Of a DNA stretch of 9,914 bases, positions 1-5,165 are shown one piece after another. This stretch comes from Acidobacteriota bacterium. GTDB taxonomy: Bacteria; Acidobacteriota; UBA6911; RPQK01; DATIPO01. The stretch is taken from the NCBI GenBank assembly GCA_028277865.1, contig JANQFM010000522.1, forward strand, positions 1 to 9,914. The letters are read 5' to 3'. How positions within the stretch are numbered: position 1 is the first letter of the stretch; each line of letters begins with the position of its first letter. A program made the position numbers and the translations under genes. The notes beneath the pieces were generated by a model, which saw nothing but the letters and a program-made list of their open reading frames with translations, was not told the origin of the DNA and searched no databases.

Positions 1-27
1 TCGCACCGAGAAACCGCTCTACTTCCA

Positions 28-124
28 GCGCCCCTTCAGGGCGCATCTTGCTTTGCGGACCCGTTCCGGTGGCCGCGCCGGGACGGCTTGACCACCGGCT
101 AATCTCCCTGACCCCTTCGGGGTC
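28..124. other. Cluster of three GC-rich hairpins on the 3' side of tRNA-His
   Basis: Three inverted repeats stand in a row. The first is GCGCCC (28-33) with GGGCGC (39-44). The second is CCGGTGG (66-72) with CCACCGG (92-98), enclosing an inner GCCG/CGGC stem at 77-80 and 84-87. The third is GACCCC (110-115) with GGGGTC (119-124). Read on the minus strand, the third begins 25 bases after the tRNA CCA end and could stop tRNA transcription, although no T-run follows it. No protein is recognisable in bases 1-148. The open frame across this region and the tRNA is a by-product of the tRNA sequence. Confidence 0.45.
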
Positions 125-148
125 GGCCAATCGCCCCATAAGGAGAGA

Positions 149-226
149 TGGGGTGGGCGACGGGACTTGAACCCGCGGCCACCGGGGCCACAACCCGGTG
201 CTCTACCGAACTGAGCTACGCCCACC
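149..226 (-). tRNA. tRNA-His (anticodon GTG), CCA encoded
   Basis: Read on the minus strand this folds as a full cloverleaf. The acceptor arm is GTGGGCG (225-219) pairing with CGCCCAC. The D arm is GCTC/GAGC. The anticodon stem CCGGG/CCCGG holds the loop TTGTGGC, giving anticodon GTG, and the T arm is GCGGG-TTCAAGT-CCCGT. The base at 226 is the extra G(-1) and faces C73 at 152, the identity pair peculiar to histidine tRNA. The CCA end is encoded at 151-149, so it need not be added after transcription. The tRNA delivers histidine to CAC/CAU codons. No other tRNA is visible nearby. Confidence 0.97.
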
Positions 227-241
227 ACAGGCGAGAGCCAG

Positions 242-247
242 AGTATA
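242..247 (-). promoter_or_regulatory. Candidate -10 box of tRNA-His
   Basis: The minus strand reads TATACT at 247-242, five of six matches to TATAAT. A start about seven bases downstream would leave a leader of roughly nine bases before G(-1) at 226, usual for a tRNA gene. No good -35 box lies at 16-18 bases, so the call rests on the -10 box and its position. Confidence 0.45.
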
Positions 248-341
248 CCGTAAGTAGGGTTTTTGCGCGAGAGATCAACAGTGCCACAGAAAGCGCAGAG
301 CCAAGATCCAGGCGCTGAGTCCAACCATATCCCATTCTTCC

Positions 342-370
342 TTGACGCCTTGAAGCGGTTGCCGCAGAAT
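342..370 (+). promoter_or_regulatory. Candidate sigma-70-type promoter of the DUF6916 gene
   Basis: TTGACG at 342-347 (five of six matches to TTGACA) and CAGAAT at 365-370 (four of six to TATAAT) are separated by exactly 17 bases. Transcription would begin near 377, giving a leader of about 40 bases before the GTG at 417. It lies back to back with the tRNA-His promoter. Confidence 0.4.
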
Positions 371-416
371 TCACCTGTCGAGGCTCAAAGCAGAATCCTT
401 TGACGATGGAGGAGAC

Positions 417-701
417 GTGCTGGAAAAGCTGGCGTGCGAAGACTTTCAGGCATGGGTGGGCCAGAGTTTCAGGGTCGACGTGCAAGCGGAATCAGTCGAA
501 ATGGAACTGCTGGAGTCCAGCGAGTTGGGTCAGGGGACAGGGCGGAAGTCCTTCTCAGTGCTCTTCCGGGGGCCTGCGGACAAGGTACTGGCCCAGGCCA
601 CATATCCGGTGACCGGCGGTGATCTGGAACAGGCACCGCTCTTCTTGGTTCCGGTGGGGCCGGACAAGGAAGGGATGCTCTACGAGGCGGTGTTTACCTA
701 A
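417..701 (+). CDS. DUF6916 family protein
   Basis: This is a 94-residue protein. It follows the pattern I associate with DUF6916: an opening LEKLACEDFQAWVGQSF, then a GRKSFSVLFRGP segment (about residues 43-54), and a closing LFLVPVGPD...YEAVF block. No signal peptide or membrane segment is visible, so it is probably cytoplasmic or a structural component. The GTG start at 417 is chosen because GGAGGAG lies at 408-414 and the family pattern begins there. The biochemical role of the family is unknown to me. From memory such proteins occur near phage-tail-collar-like genes and a GNAT acetyltransferase. A GNAT gene does follow here, but no tail gene is in the window. It could be the last gene of such a set or a stand-alone copy. 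Confidence 0.75.
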   Translation: MLEKLACEDFQAWVGQSFRVDVQAESVEMELLESSELGQGTGRKSFSVLFRGPADKVLAQATYPVTGGDLEQAPLFLVPVGPDKEGMLYEAVFT

Positions 702-705
702 GCCT

Positions 706-802
706 TTGGCTGCGAGGCGCCCGGCGGCGGTCAGGGGTTTTCGGGTTCCGGGCTCCAGGTTCCGGATCAGAGCCCGGATCCCAAAAACCCGGAACCCGGA
801 AC
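706..802 (+). repeat. Palindromic intergenic repeat, copy 1
   Basis: This is about 97 bases built from GGGTTCCGGG units in one direction and CCCGGAACCC units in the other, so it can fold on itself. Positions 706-739 match the reverse complement of 3171-3204 with two mismatches in 34. The similarity continues through GGGCTCCAGGT, CAGAGCCCG and CCCGGAACCCGGAAC to the end of the element. It fills the gap between the DUF6916 and GNAT genes and is a member of a dispersed repeat family. Confidence 0.8.
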
Positions 803-841
803 AAAGGGACGCAGAGAAGGAATTGGCCGGCAAGGCGAATC

Positions 842-1336
842 ATGGCTCCAGAAAGAAGCCAGCCCGAGATTGGTTTTCGGCCGATTGAGCCGGGCGACAA
901 GCCCTTTTTGTGCCAGCTTTACGCTTCGACGCGGGAAGAGGAGATGGCTGCGACGCCCTGGAGCAAAGAGGAGAAAAAGCGCTTTTTGGACTTTCAGTTC
1001 GAGGCCCAGTACAAGTTTTATGCAGAGCAGTTTCCGCACGGGGACTTCCAGATCATCTTGCTGGACGGCAAGCCCGCCGGACGGCTTTACATCGACCGCA
1101 GAGCCGATGAGATCCGCCTGGTCGATATAGCGCTCCTGCCCCGTCACCGCCGCAAGGGACTGGGCGGAAGGCTGATGACAGGCGTGCTGGAGGAAGGCCG
1201 TCAGGCAGGCAAGCCGGTCCGCATCCACGTCGAGCACAACAATCCCGCCATGAGGCTTTACAAGCGCCTGGGCTTCCGGCAGATCGACACCAACGGTGTC
1301 TACCACCTGATGGAATGGGATGCGGCGGCGGGATGA
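842..1336 (+). CDS. GNAT family N-acetyltransferase
   Basis: This is a 164-residue protein of the Gcn5-related acetyltransferase fold, which moves an acetyl group from acetyl-CoA to an amine. The acetyl-CoA pyrophosphate loop is RRKGLGGRL (about residues 103-111), following the beta strand VDIALLP. Motif B is NNPAMRLYKRLGFR (about 133-146), with the usual Tyr140. The N-terminal part, with an ASTREEEMA segment at about 28-37, is shared by a subgroup often seen near DUF6916 genes (from memory). The substrate cannot be told. The ATG at 842 has only a weak upstream purine stretch (AAGG at 832-835). The gene ends 25 bases before the convergent Uma2 gene. Its upstream region is the palindromic repeat, so whether it shares a transcript with the DUF6916 gene is uncertain. 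Confidence 0.9.
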   Translation: MAPERSQPEIGFRPIEPGDKPFLCQLYASTREEEMAATPWSKEEKKRFLDFQFEAQYKFYAEQFPHGDFQIILLDGKPAGRLYIDRRADEIRLVDIALLPRHRRKGLGGRLMTGVLEEGRQAGKPVRIHVEHNNPAMRLYKRLGFRQIDTNGVYHLMEWDAAAG

Positions 1337-1361
1337 GAAGGCCGGCAGGCCTGAAGGCCGC

Positions 1362-1940
1362 TCAAAGTTCGAAGGGCGGGTCGAGGTCGATTCGCAGTCC
1401 GGGAAACAGGGAGACATCCTGCCGTCCGCGGGCCGGACGCGTCTGCGGCGGAGCGAACCCGCCCCCGGATTGCCGACAGTAGATCGTCAACAGACGCTCG
1501 GCCGGATCGATGGTCCAATACTCGCGGACTCCGTGGCGTTCGTAAAGGTCGCGTTTTTGCACTTGGTCGCGGACGCTGGTGGAGGGAGAGATCACTTCGA
1601 TCACCCAATCGGGCGCTCCCCGGCAGCCGGCATCGTCCAGCTTGTGAGGATCACAGATGACAACCACGTCGGGCTGCACCACGGTGGTGACCTCTTTGTC
1701 GGGCTCGTCGCCTCGGGGCAGGCGCACGTCGAAGGGTGCGACGTAGACTCGACACCGCTTGCCCTGCAGGTAGGTCGAAACCTGAACCACCAAGCTCACT
1801 ACGATCTCCTGGTGGACCCGCGAAGGCGCCGGCGACATGCAAAACGGCTCTCCGTCGATCAGTTCCCAGCGGTCGTCTCCCGTCCACTGCAGGTAGTCGC
1901 CGTAATTGAAGCGATAGGTTCCGGCCGGGTTTTCAAGCAT
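1362..1940 (-). CDS. Uma2 family endonuclease-like protein, copy A
   Basis: This is a 192-residue protein of the Uma2 (formerly DUF820) family, which has the PD-(D/E)XK nuclease fold. Visible motifs are WELIDGE (25-31), VVQPDVVVICD (87-97, acidic residue D91), PDWVIEVISPST (110-121, E115), a lysine just after in the QKRDLYE segment (about 128-134), and REYWTIDP. The family is widespread in cyanobacteria and other large genomes; nuclease action is assumed from the fold. I start it at the ATG at 1940, because the duplicate has the same ATG and the total length then fits the family. A longer frame begins with GTG at 2033 and overlaps the stop of copy B by four bases (GTGA), but has no ribosome binding site. 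It is about 80% identical to copy B, so this is a recent tandem duplication. Confidence 0.88.
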   Translation of the reverse strand: MLENPAGTYRFNYGDYLQWTGDDRWELIDGEPFCMSPAPSRVHQEIVVSLVVQVSTYLQGKRCRVYVAPFDVRLPRGDEPDKEVTTVVQPDVVVICDPHKLDDAGCRGAPDWVIEVISPSTSVRDQVQKRDLYERHGVREYWTIDPAERLLTIYCRQSGGGFAPPQTRPARGRQDVSLFPGLRIDLDPPFEL

Positions 1941-1950
1941 GGCGGCCACC

Positions 1951-1979
1951 AAGCTATCGCCATTGGATGAGTCTGTCAA
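1951..1979 (-). promoter_or_regulatory. Candidate promoter of Uma2 copy A
   Basis: On the minus strand TTGACA (1979-1974) and TAGCTT (1956-1951) are 17 bases apart. The same arrangement precedes copy B. The start of transcription would fall within a few bases of the ATG at 1940, leaving almost no leader. The -35 box is perfect, the -10 box only half matched. Confidence 0.4.
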
Positions 1980-2029
1980 ACTCCATTCAGAGGCTTGGTA
2001 TCCGGATCTGCTGCCGGCCTCCTTTACGC

Positions 2030-2608
2030 TCACAGTTCAAAGGGCGGGTCGAGATCGATGCGCAGTCCGGGGAATAGCGAAACATCCTGCAGTCCGCGCG
2101 CCGGACGCGTCTCAGGCGGTCCGAATCCGCCCCCGGATTGCCGACGGTGGATGGTCAGCAGCCGCTCGGCCGGATCGATGGTCCAATACTCGCGGACTCC
2201 GTGGAGTTCATAAAGGTCGCGCTTCTGAACCCGGTCGCGGACATTGGTGGAGGGGGAGATGACTTCGATCAGCCAGTCGGGCACCCCCCGGCAGCCGGCA
2301 TCGTCCAGCTTGGCGGGGTCGCAGATCGCCGCTACATCCGGTTGCACGACCGTATCGACCTCGCTGTCAGGCTCATTGGCTCGGGGCAAGCGCACGTCGA
2401 AGGGCGCTGCATAGACCTGGCTCTGCTTGCCTCGCAGGAAGGCCAGGATCTGAGAGCCCAGTTCCAGGACCAATGCCTGGTGGATCCGCGAAGGCGCCGG
2501 CGACATGCAAAACGGCTCTCCGCCGATCAGTTCCCAGCGATCGTCTCCCGTCCACTGCAGGTAGTCGCCGTAATTGAAGCGATAGGTTCCGGCTGGATCC
2601 TCGAGCAT
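2030..2608 (-). CDS. Uma2 family endonuclease-like protein, copy B
   Basis: This is the upstream member of the tandem pair, 192 residues from the ATG at 2608. It carries the same Uma2 pattern as copy A: VVQPDVAAICD with D91, PDWLIEVISPST with E115, and QKRDLYELHGVREYWTIDP. One difference stands out: the WELIDGE motif of copy A is WELIGGE here, so the aspartate at residue 29 is glycine. Differences between the copies cluster at residues 42-68, while the flanks are nearly identical. The open frame runs back to 2977, but that extension crosses the inverted repeat at 2691-2797 and has no protein-like character, so I reject it. It may be expressed with copy A, which starts 90 bases after its stop. 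Confidence 0.88.
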   Translation of the reverse strand: MLEDPAGTYRFNYGDYLQWTGDDRWELIGGEPFCMSPAPSRIHQALVLELGSQILAFLRGKQSQVYAAPFDVRLPRANEPDSEVDTVVQPDVAAICDPAKLDDAGCRGVPDWLIEVISPSTNVRDRVQKRDLYELHGVREYWTIDPAERLLTIHRRQSGGGFGPPETRPARGLQDVSLFPGLRIDLDPPFEL

Positions 2609-2618
2609 GGCTGTCACC

Positions 2619-2647
2619 AAGCTATCGCCATTTGAAGAGCCTGTCAA
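2619..2647 (-). promoter_or_regulatory. Candidate promoter of Uma2 copy B
   Basis: On the minus strand TTGACA (2647-2642) and TAGCTT (2624-2619) are separated by 17 bases, as in copy A. Transcription would begin next to the ATG at 2608, hinting at a leaderless or near-leaderless messenger. No Shine-Dalgarno sequence precedes the ATG. Confidence 0.42.
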
Positions 2648-2690
2648 ACTTCGGGGCGAACGGGAGCTTGGCCCTTCGCAGAGCCTTTTA

Positions 2691-2797
2691 ACTGGCAGGG
2701 ATGCCTGTGCCACACTGGGCTCTGCAGGCAAGCGAGCAGGCATTTTCCTCCCGAAAACAGGCTTTAGTCTGAGAGTGACACAGGCATCCCTGCCGGT
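2691..2797. repeat. MITE-like element with 23-base terminal inverted repeats
   Basis: The arm at 2691-2713 and the arm at 2775-2797 are inverted copies with two mismatches. The core GGCAGGGATGCCTGTG (2694-2709) pairs perfectly with 2779-2794. About 61 bases lie between the arms. Nothing coding is recognisable. No clear target duplication flanks it. The spurious peptides it yields (RDAC..., TQASLPV) are of a kind common in large bacterial genomes, so it is probably a member of a widespread non-autonomous repeat. Confidence 0.7.
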
Positions 2798-2803
2798 GGA
2801 CAG

Positions 2804-3099
2804 GCAATTCAAAAGAACTTTCAAAAAACGAATTGCTTGTGGGATAGATTTGCTCGACCGACCAGTATAGGAACGAGGATCAGGCAAATGCAGCCGCCAG
2901 GCTGTGCCTGAACCTGATCCGGCGCCGGAAATGGGTTGAGGGAAAGAGTGAGGAAGGAATCCCAAACGGCGCACCATGGGTCGGGCCAGCGGAGCAATTC
3001 TGCTGGCCCGACGATTTGCAAGCCACCCTGAGATCGATCCGAATTGAAGGCTAGCGAGGCAGCGCCTCAGACCGACCGCAGAAGGGTTTCGGGTTCCAG
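2804..3099. other. Gene-free stretch with three hairpins
   Basis: No gene is recognisable on either strand. The first hairpin is GCAATTC (2804-2810) with GAATTGC (2830-2836), enclosing an A-rich loop. The second is GGATCAGG (2877-2884) with CCTGATCC (2913-2920), with an inner CAGCC/GGCTG stem at 2891-2895 and 2900-2904. The third is a perfect 11-base stem, GTCGGGCCAGC (2980-2990) with GCTGGCCCGAC (3002-3012), around an 11-base loop. The last lies about 230 bases after the antiporter stop and could end its transcript, though no T-run follows. Confidence 0.5.
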
Positions 3100-3204
3100 G
3101 TTCCGGGTTCCGGGTTTTCGGGATTCGGGCTCTGGAATCCGGAACCTGGGACCTGGAGCCCGGAACCCGGAACCCCTGACCGCCGCCGGACCCCTCGCAG
3201 CCAA
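3100..3204 (-). repeat. Palindromic intergenic repeat, copy 2 (inverted)
   Basis: This is the reverse-oriented counterpart of the element at 706-802. It has the same CCGGCGGCGGTCAGGGGTT end (minus strand, near 3189-3171), the same GGGCTCCAGGT core and the same CCCGGAACCCGGAAC end (3114-3100), with a few extra bases in the middle. It lies just after the antiporter gene. Internally it is an imperfect palindrome of GGGTTCC and GGAACCC units. Confidence 0.8.
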
Positions 3205-3243
3205 ATTTGACCCAATCGTGAAGAACCCTGAAACCCTAGCTGC

Positions 3244-4797
3244 CTAGAGAACCATCGTCACCACCGCGAAGACCGGAATCAGCAGTACAGCCGCGTAGGC
3301 CATGTAGCCGAAAAATGAAGGCATCTGAATGCCTCGGCGCTCGGCGATGCTTTTGACCATGAAGTTGGGACCGTTTCCGATGTAGCTGTTGGCGCCCATG
3401 AAGACGGCGCCCATGCTGATGGCCGACAGCAGCGGTTCAGATATGGTGCGGCTCTGAGCCAGATCGACCAGGGCTGCGCCCGCTTCAAGGGGCAGGGAGC
3501 GGGCGGCTTCGAAGAAGACGACGTAGGTGGGGGCGTTGTCCAGAAAGCTGGAAAGGATCCCGGTGGCCCAGAAGAATTGCACCGGGGACCTCAAACCCAG
3601 TTCGGCGCCCTGGACAACGAGGATCTCGATAGGCGCCTGCATGCAGATGAAGATCCCGCTGAACAGCGCCGCAACTTCGCCGATGGCGCTGTAGTCAAAG
3701 TGATTGCCCACCCGAATAGCAGCGGGAGTAAGCCACAATGAAGCCACCACAAGCAGGAGCATCACCGCCTCGCGCAAAAGGACAGGGCAGACGATGGAGG
3801 TGCCGGGCAGGGATTTGCCGGGAATCAGCCAGGCGACGCAAAAGACCACTGCCGCCAACAATGCCAGGTTGAGGGTGCCCTCCAGCTTCAAGGGACGGAT
3901 GTGGGTTTCGTCCAGGGCGATGTCGGCGGGGCTTTCTTGGCTGTAGGCGTAGCGATCCCAAACGTAATAGAGTGCCAGCAGAATAGAGTTGACCGCCAGC
4001 CAGTAAGGCCAAAGCTGCATGGTCCAGGTGAAGGGAACGCCGCGCAGATAGCCCAAGAACAAGGGGGGATCTCCGATGGGCAGCAACAGGCCTCCGCAGT
4101 TGCAGACCATGAAAATGAAGAAGATCACGGTGTGGACCTTGTGGCGCCGCTCCTGATTGGTGGCCAAGAGAGGGCGGATCAAGACCATGGCCGCGCCCGT
4201 GGTCCCGATGAAGCTGGCCAATAGGGCTCCGATGGCCAAAAAGGCGCAGTTGGTGATGGGATGGGCTGCCAGATCGCCTGTTAGCCTGACGCCGCCGCTG
4301 ATTACGTAAAGGCTGAAAAGCAGGATGATGAAGGGGATGTACTCGTCAAAAACAGCATTGCAGAAAACCGCTCCCACGGTTTGCAGGCCCGGCTGTGTAT
4401 CCTGCTGGTGAAAGAAGTGATTGGAAAGCCCTCCCGGGTGTGAAAAGCCGTAGTACAGGAGCACCAGCGCAGCAAAGCCAGAGGCCAGCAGGAAGCGGTT
4501 GCGGTTGAAACTCCACCACCCCGAAGTCCAGGGCAACAAGGGCAGTACTGCAATCGAAAGCAGCAACCCCGCAAACGGGATGATGGTCCAAAACGGCGGG
4601 ACGAACGGATCGGCCTGTGGACCGTGGCCTTCAGCCAAGGACGGTGCATCATCGACATCCGGGATCCCTCCCAGCGCCAGCAAGGCCAGGTAGAGCAGGA
4701 GCAGCATCCCAATCCCGATTGCCGTTCGCCTGGAGGACTGCTGCATCAGCGAAAAGCCGTCTGCCATCCCGGAACTCGTCATCCTTCCCCTTAACAT
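3244..4797 (-). CDS. NhaD-like sodium:proton antiporter (ion transporter superfamily)
   Basis: This is a 517-residue inner-membrane protein with about a dozen hydrophobic segments, beginning with IGIGMLLLLYLALLALGG (about 27-44). It belongs to the CitMHS/NhaD/arsenite-permease superfamily. The diagnostic loop NCGGLLLPIGDPPLFLGYL lies at about 233-251, a second conserved stretch SSFLDNAPTYVVFFEAA at about 416-432, and a third, GANSYIGNGPNF, at about 468-479. These half-membrane loops line the transport path in the family. Sodium/proton exchange is the usual annotation for this subgroup, but the ion is not proven by sequence. The start at 4797 has GGAGGTGA directly in front, rather close; ATG 4782, preceded by AGGGGAAGG, is an equally good choice and would remove five residues. 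It is transcribed away from ald. Confidence 0.85.
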   Translation of the reverse strand: MLRGRMTSSGMADGFSLMQQSSRRTAIGIGMLLLLYLALLALGGIPDVDDAPSLAEGHGPQADPFVPPFWTIIPFAGLLLSIAVLPLLPWTSGWWSFNRNRFLLASGFAALVLLYYGFSHPGGLSNHFFHQQDTQPGLQTVGAVFCNAVFDEYIPFIILLFSLYVISGGVRLTGDLAAHPITNCAFLAIGALLASFIGTTGAAMVLIRPLLATNQERRHKVHTVIFFIFMVCNCGGLLLPIGDPPLFLGYLRGVPFTWTMQLWPYWLAVNSILLALYYVWDRYAYSQESPADIALDETHIRPLKLEGTLNLALLAAVVFCVAWLIPGKSLPGTSIVCPVLLREAVMLLLVVASLWLTPAAIRVGNHFDYSAIGEVAALFSGIFICMQAPIEILVVQGAELGLRSPVQFFWATGILSSFLDNAPTYVVFFEAARSLPLEAGAALVDLAQSRTISEPLLSAISMGAVFMGANSYIGNGPNFMVKSIAERRGIQMPSFFGYMAYAAVLLIPVFAVVTMVL

Positions 4798-4838
4798 TCA
4801 CCTCCGCCCAGCCAGCAGCCCCACCTGCCTACCCTCCA

Positions 4839-4865
4839 GTCGGCCAGGCTCCGGAAAAGGCCGAC
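4839..4865. promoter_or_regulatory. Perfect dyad upstream of the antiporter gene
   Basis: GTCGGCC (4839-4845) and GGCCGAC (4859-4865) form a perfect 7-base inverted repeat with a 13-base loop, 42 bases before the antiporter ATG. It could be a hairpin in the leader or an operator. A TATAAG sequence on the minus strand at 4891-4886 might be the -10 box, but no matching -35 box is seen. Confidence 0.35.
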
Positions 4866-4949
4866 CTAGGATACCCGATCCCGCACTTATACGCAGAAGG
4901 CAGTCGGCAGGCTGGGCGAGCCACAAGGTCCGCTTCTCTTCCCCCTCTT

Positions 4950-5089
4950 GCGCCTCTGCGCCTCTGCGTGACCAAGGTCCAAGGTCCAAGGTCCAAGGTC
5001 CAAGGTCCAAGGTCCAAGGTCCAAGGTCTGCAGAATGTATCATCCTGCTGCCAACTGCCAACTGCCAACTGCCAAATGCCAGCTGCCAA
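4950..5089. repeat. Three adjacent short tandem repeat tracts
   Basis: A 9-base unit GCCTCTGCG occurs about twice at 4952-4969. Next come eight perfect copies of the heptamer CCAAGGT at 4972-5027. After 20 unrelated bases there are six copies of the heptamer CTGCCAA at 5048-5089, four perfect and two with one or two changes. They occupy the control region between the divergent antiporter and ald genes. Units of seven bases would shift the frame if translated, and the protein-like repeats they produce on either strand are artefacts. Confidence 0.9.
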
Positions 5090-5101
5090 ATGCCCCTCCC
5101 C

Positions 5102-5129
5102 TTCTCATTCCCCCAGAAATCGATACAAT
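5102..5129 (+). promoter_or_regulatory. Candidate ald promoter
   Basis: TACAAT at 5124-5129 matches TATAAT in five positions. TTCTCA at 5102-5107 matches TTGACA in four positions, with a 16-base spacer. The transcript would start near 5136, so its leader would carry or begin within the hairpin at 5134-5150. The CTGCCAA array ends 12 bases before the -35 box. Confidence 0.4.
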
Positions 5130-5133
5130 GTCC

Positions 5134-5161
5134 CCTGCTTTGCGAGCAGGAGAGAAGGAGG
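5134..5161 (+). promoter_or_regulatory. ald leader hairpin and ribosome binding site
   Basis: CCTGCT (5134-5139) pairs with AGCAGG (5145-5150) around the loop TTGCG, directly followed by the strong Shine-Dalgarno AAGGAGG (5155-5161), four bases before the GTG. The binding site settles the ald start at 5166. Confidence 0.55.
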
Positions 5162-5165
5162 CCTC

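Noticed and set aside
19..324. Minus-strand frame of 101 codons over the tRNA
   Set aside because: It reads straight through tRNA-His; its FGRAPGCGPGG-like segment is the tRNA sequence itself.
767..1417. Minus-strand frame opposite the GNAT gene
   Set aside because: No family pattern, while the plus-strand GNAT has clear acetyl-CoA motifs.
1941..2033. GTG start at 2033 for Uma2 copy A with GTGA overlap
   Set aside because: Attractive for coupling, but there is no ribosome binding site, and the extra 31 residues are only partly matched by the duplicate. Kept as an alternative in the gene entry.
2609..2977. N-terminal extension of Uma2 copy B back to 2977
   Set aside because: It crosses the 2691-2797 inverted repeat and hairpins, has low-complexity repeat-derived residues, and the 192-residue form fits the family and the duplicate.
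4798..5089. Minus-strand repeat proteins rich in LDLGPWT or AVGSWQ
   Set aside because: They are translations of the CCAAGGT and CTGCCAA arrays, not genes.
4950..5089. CRISPR array
   Set aside because: Units are 7-9 bases with no spacers between them.
4617..5165. Upstream extension of the ald frame
   Set aside because: It covers the start of the antiporter gene and the tandem repeats. Ald begins at 5166 by ribosome binding site, length and residue numbering.
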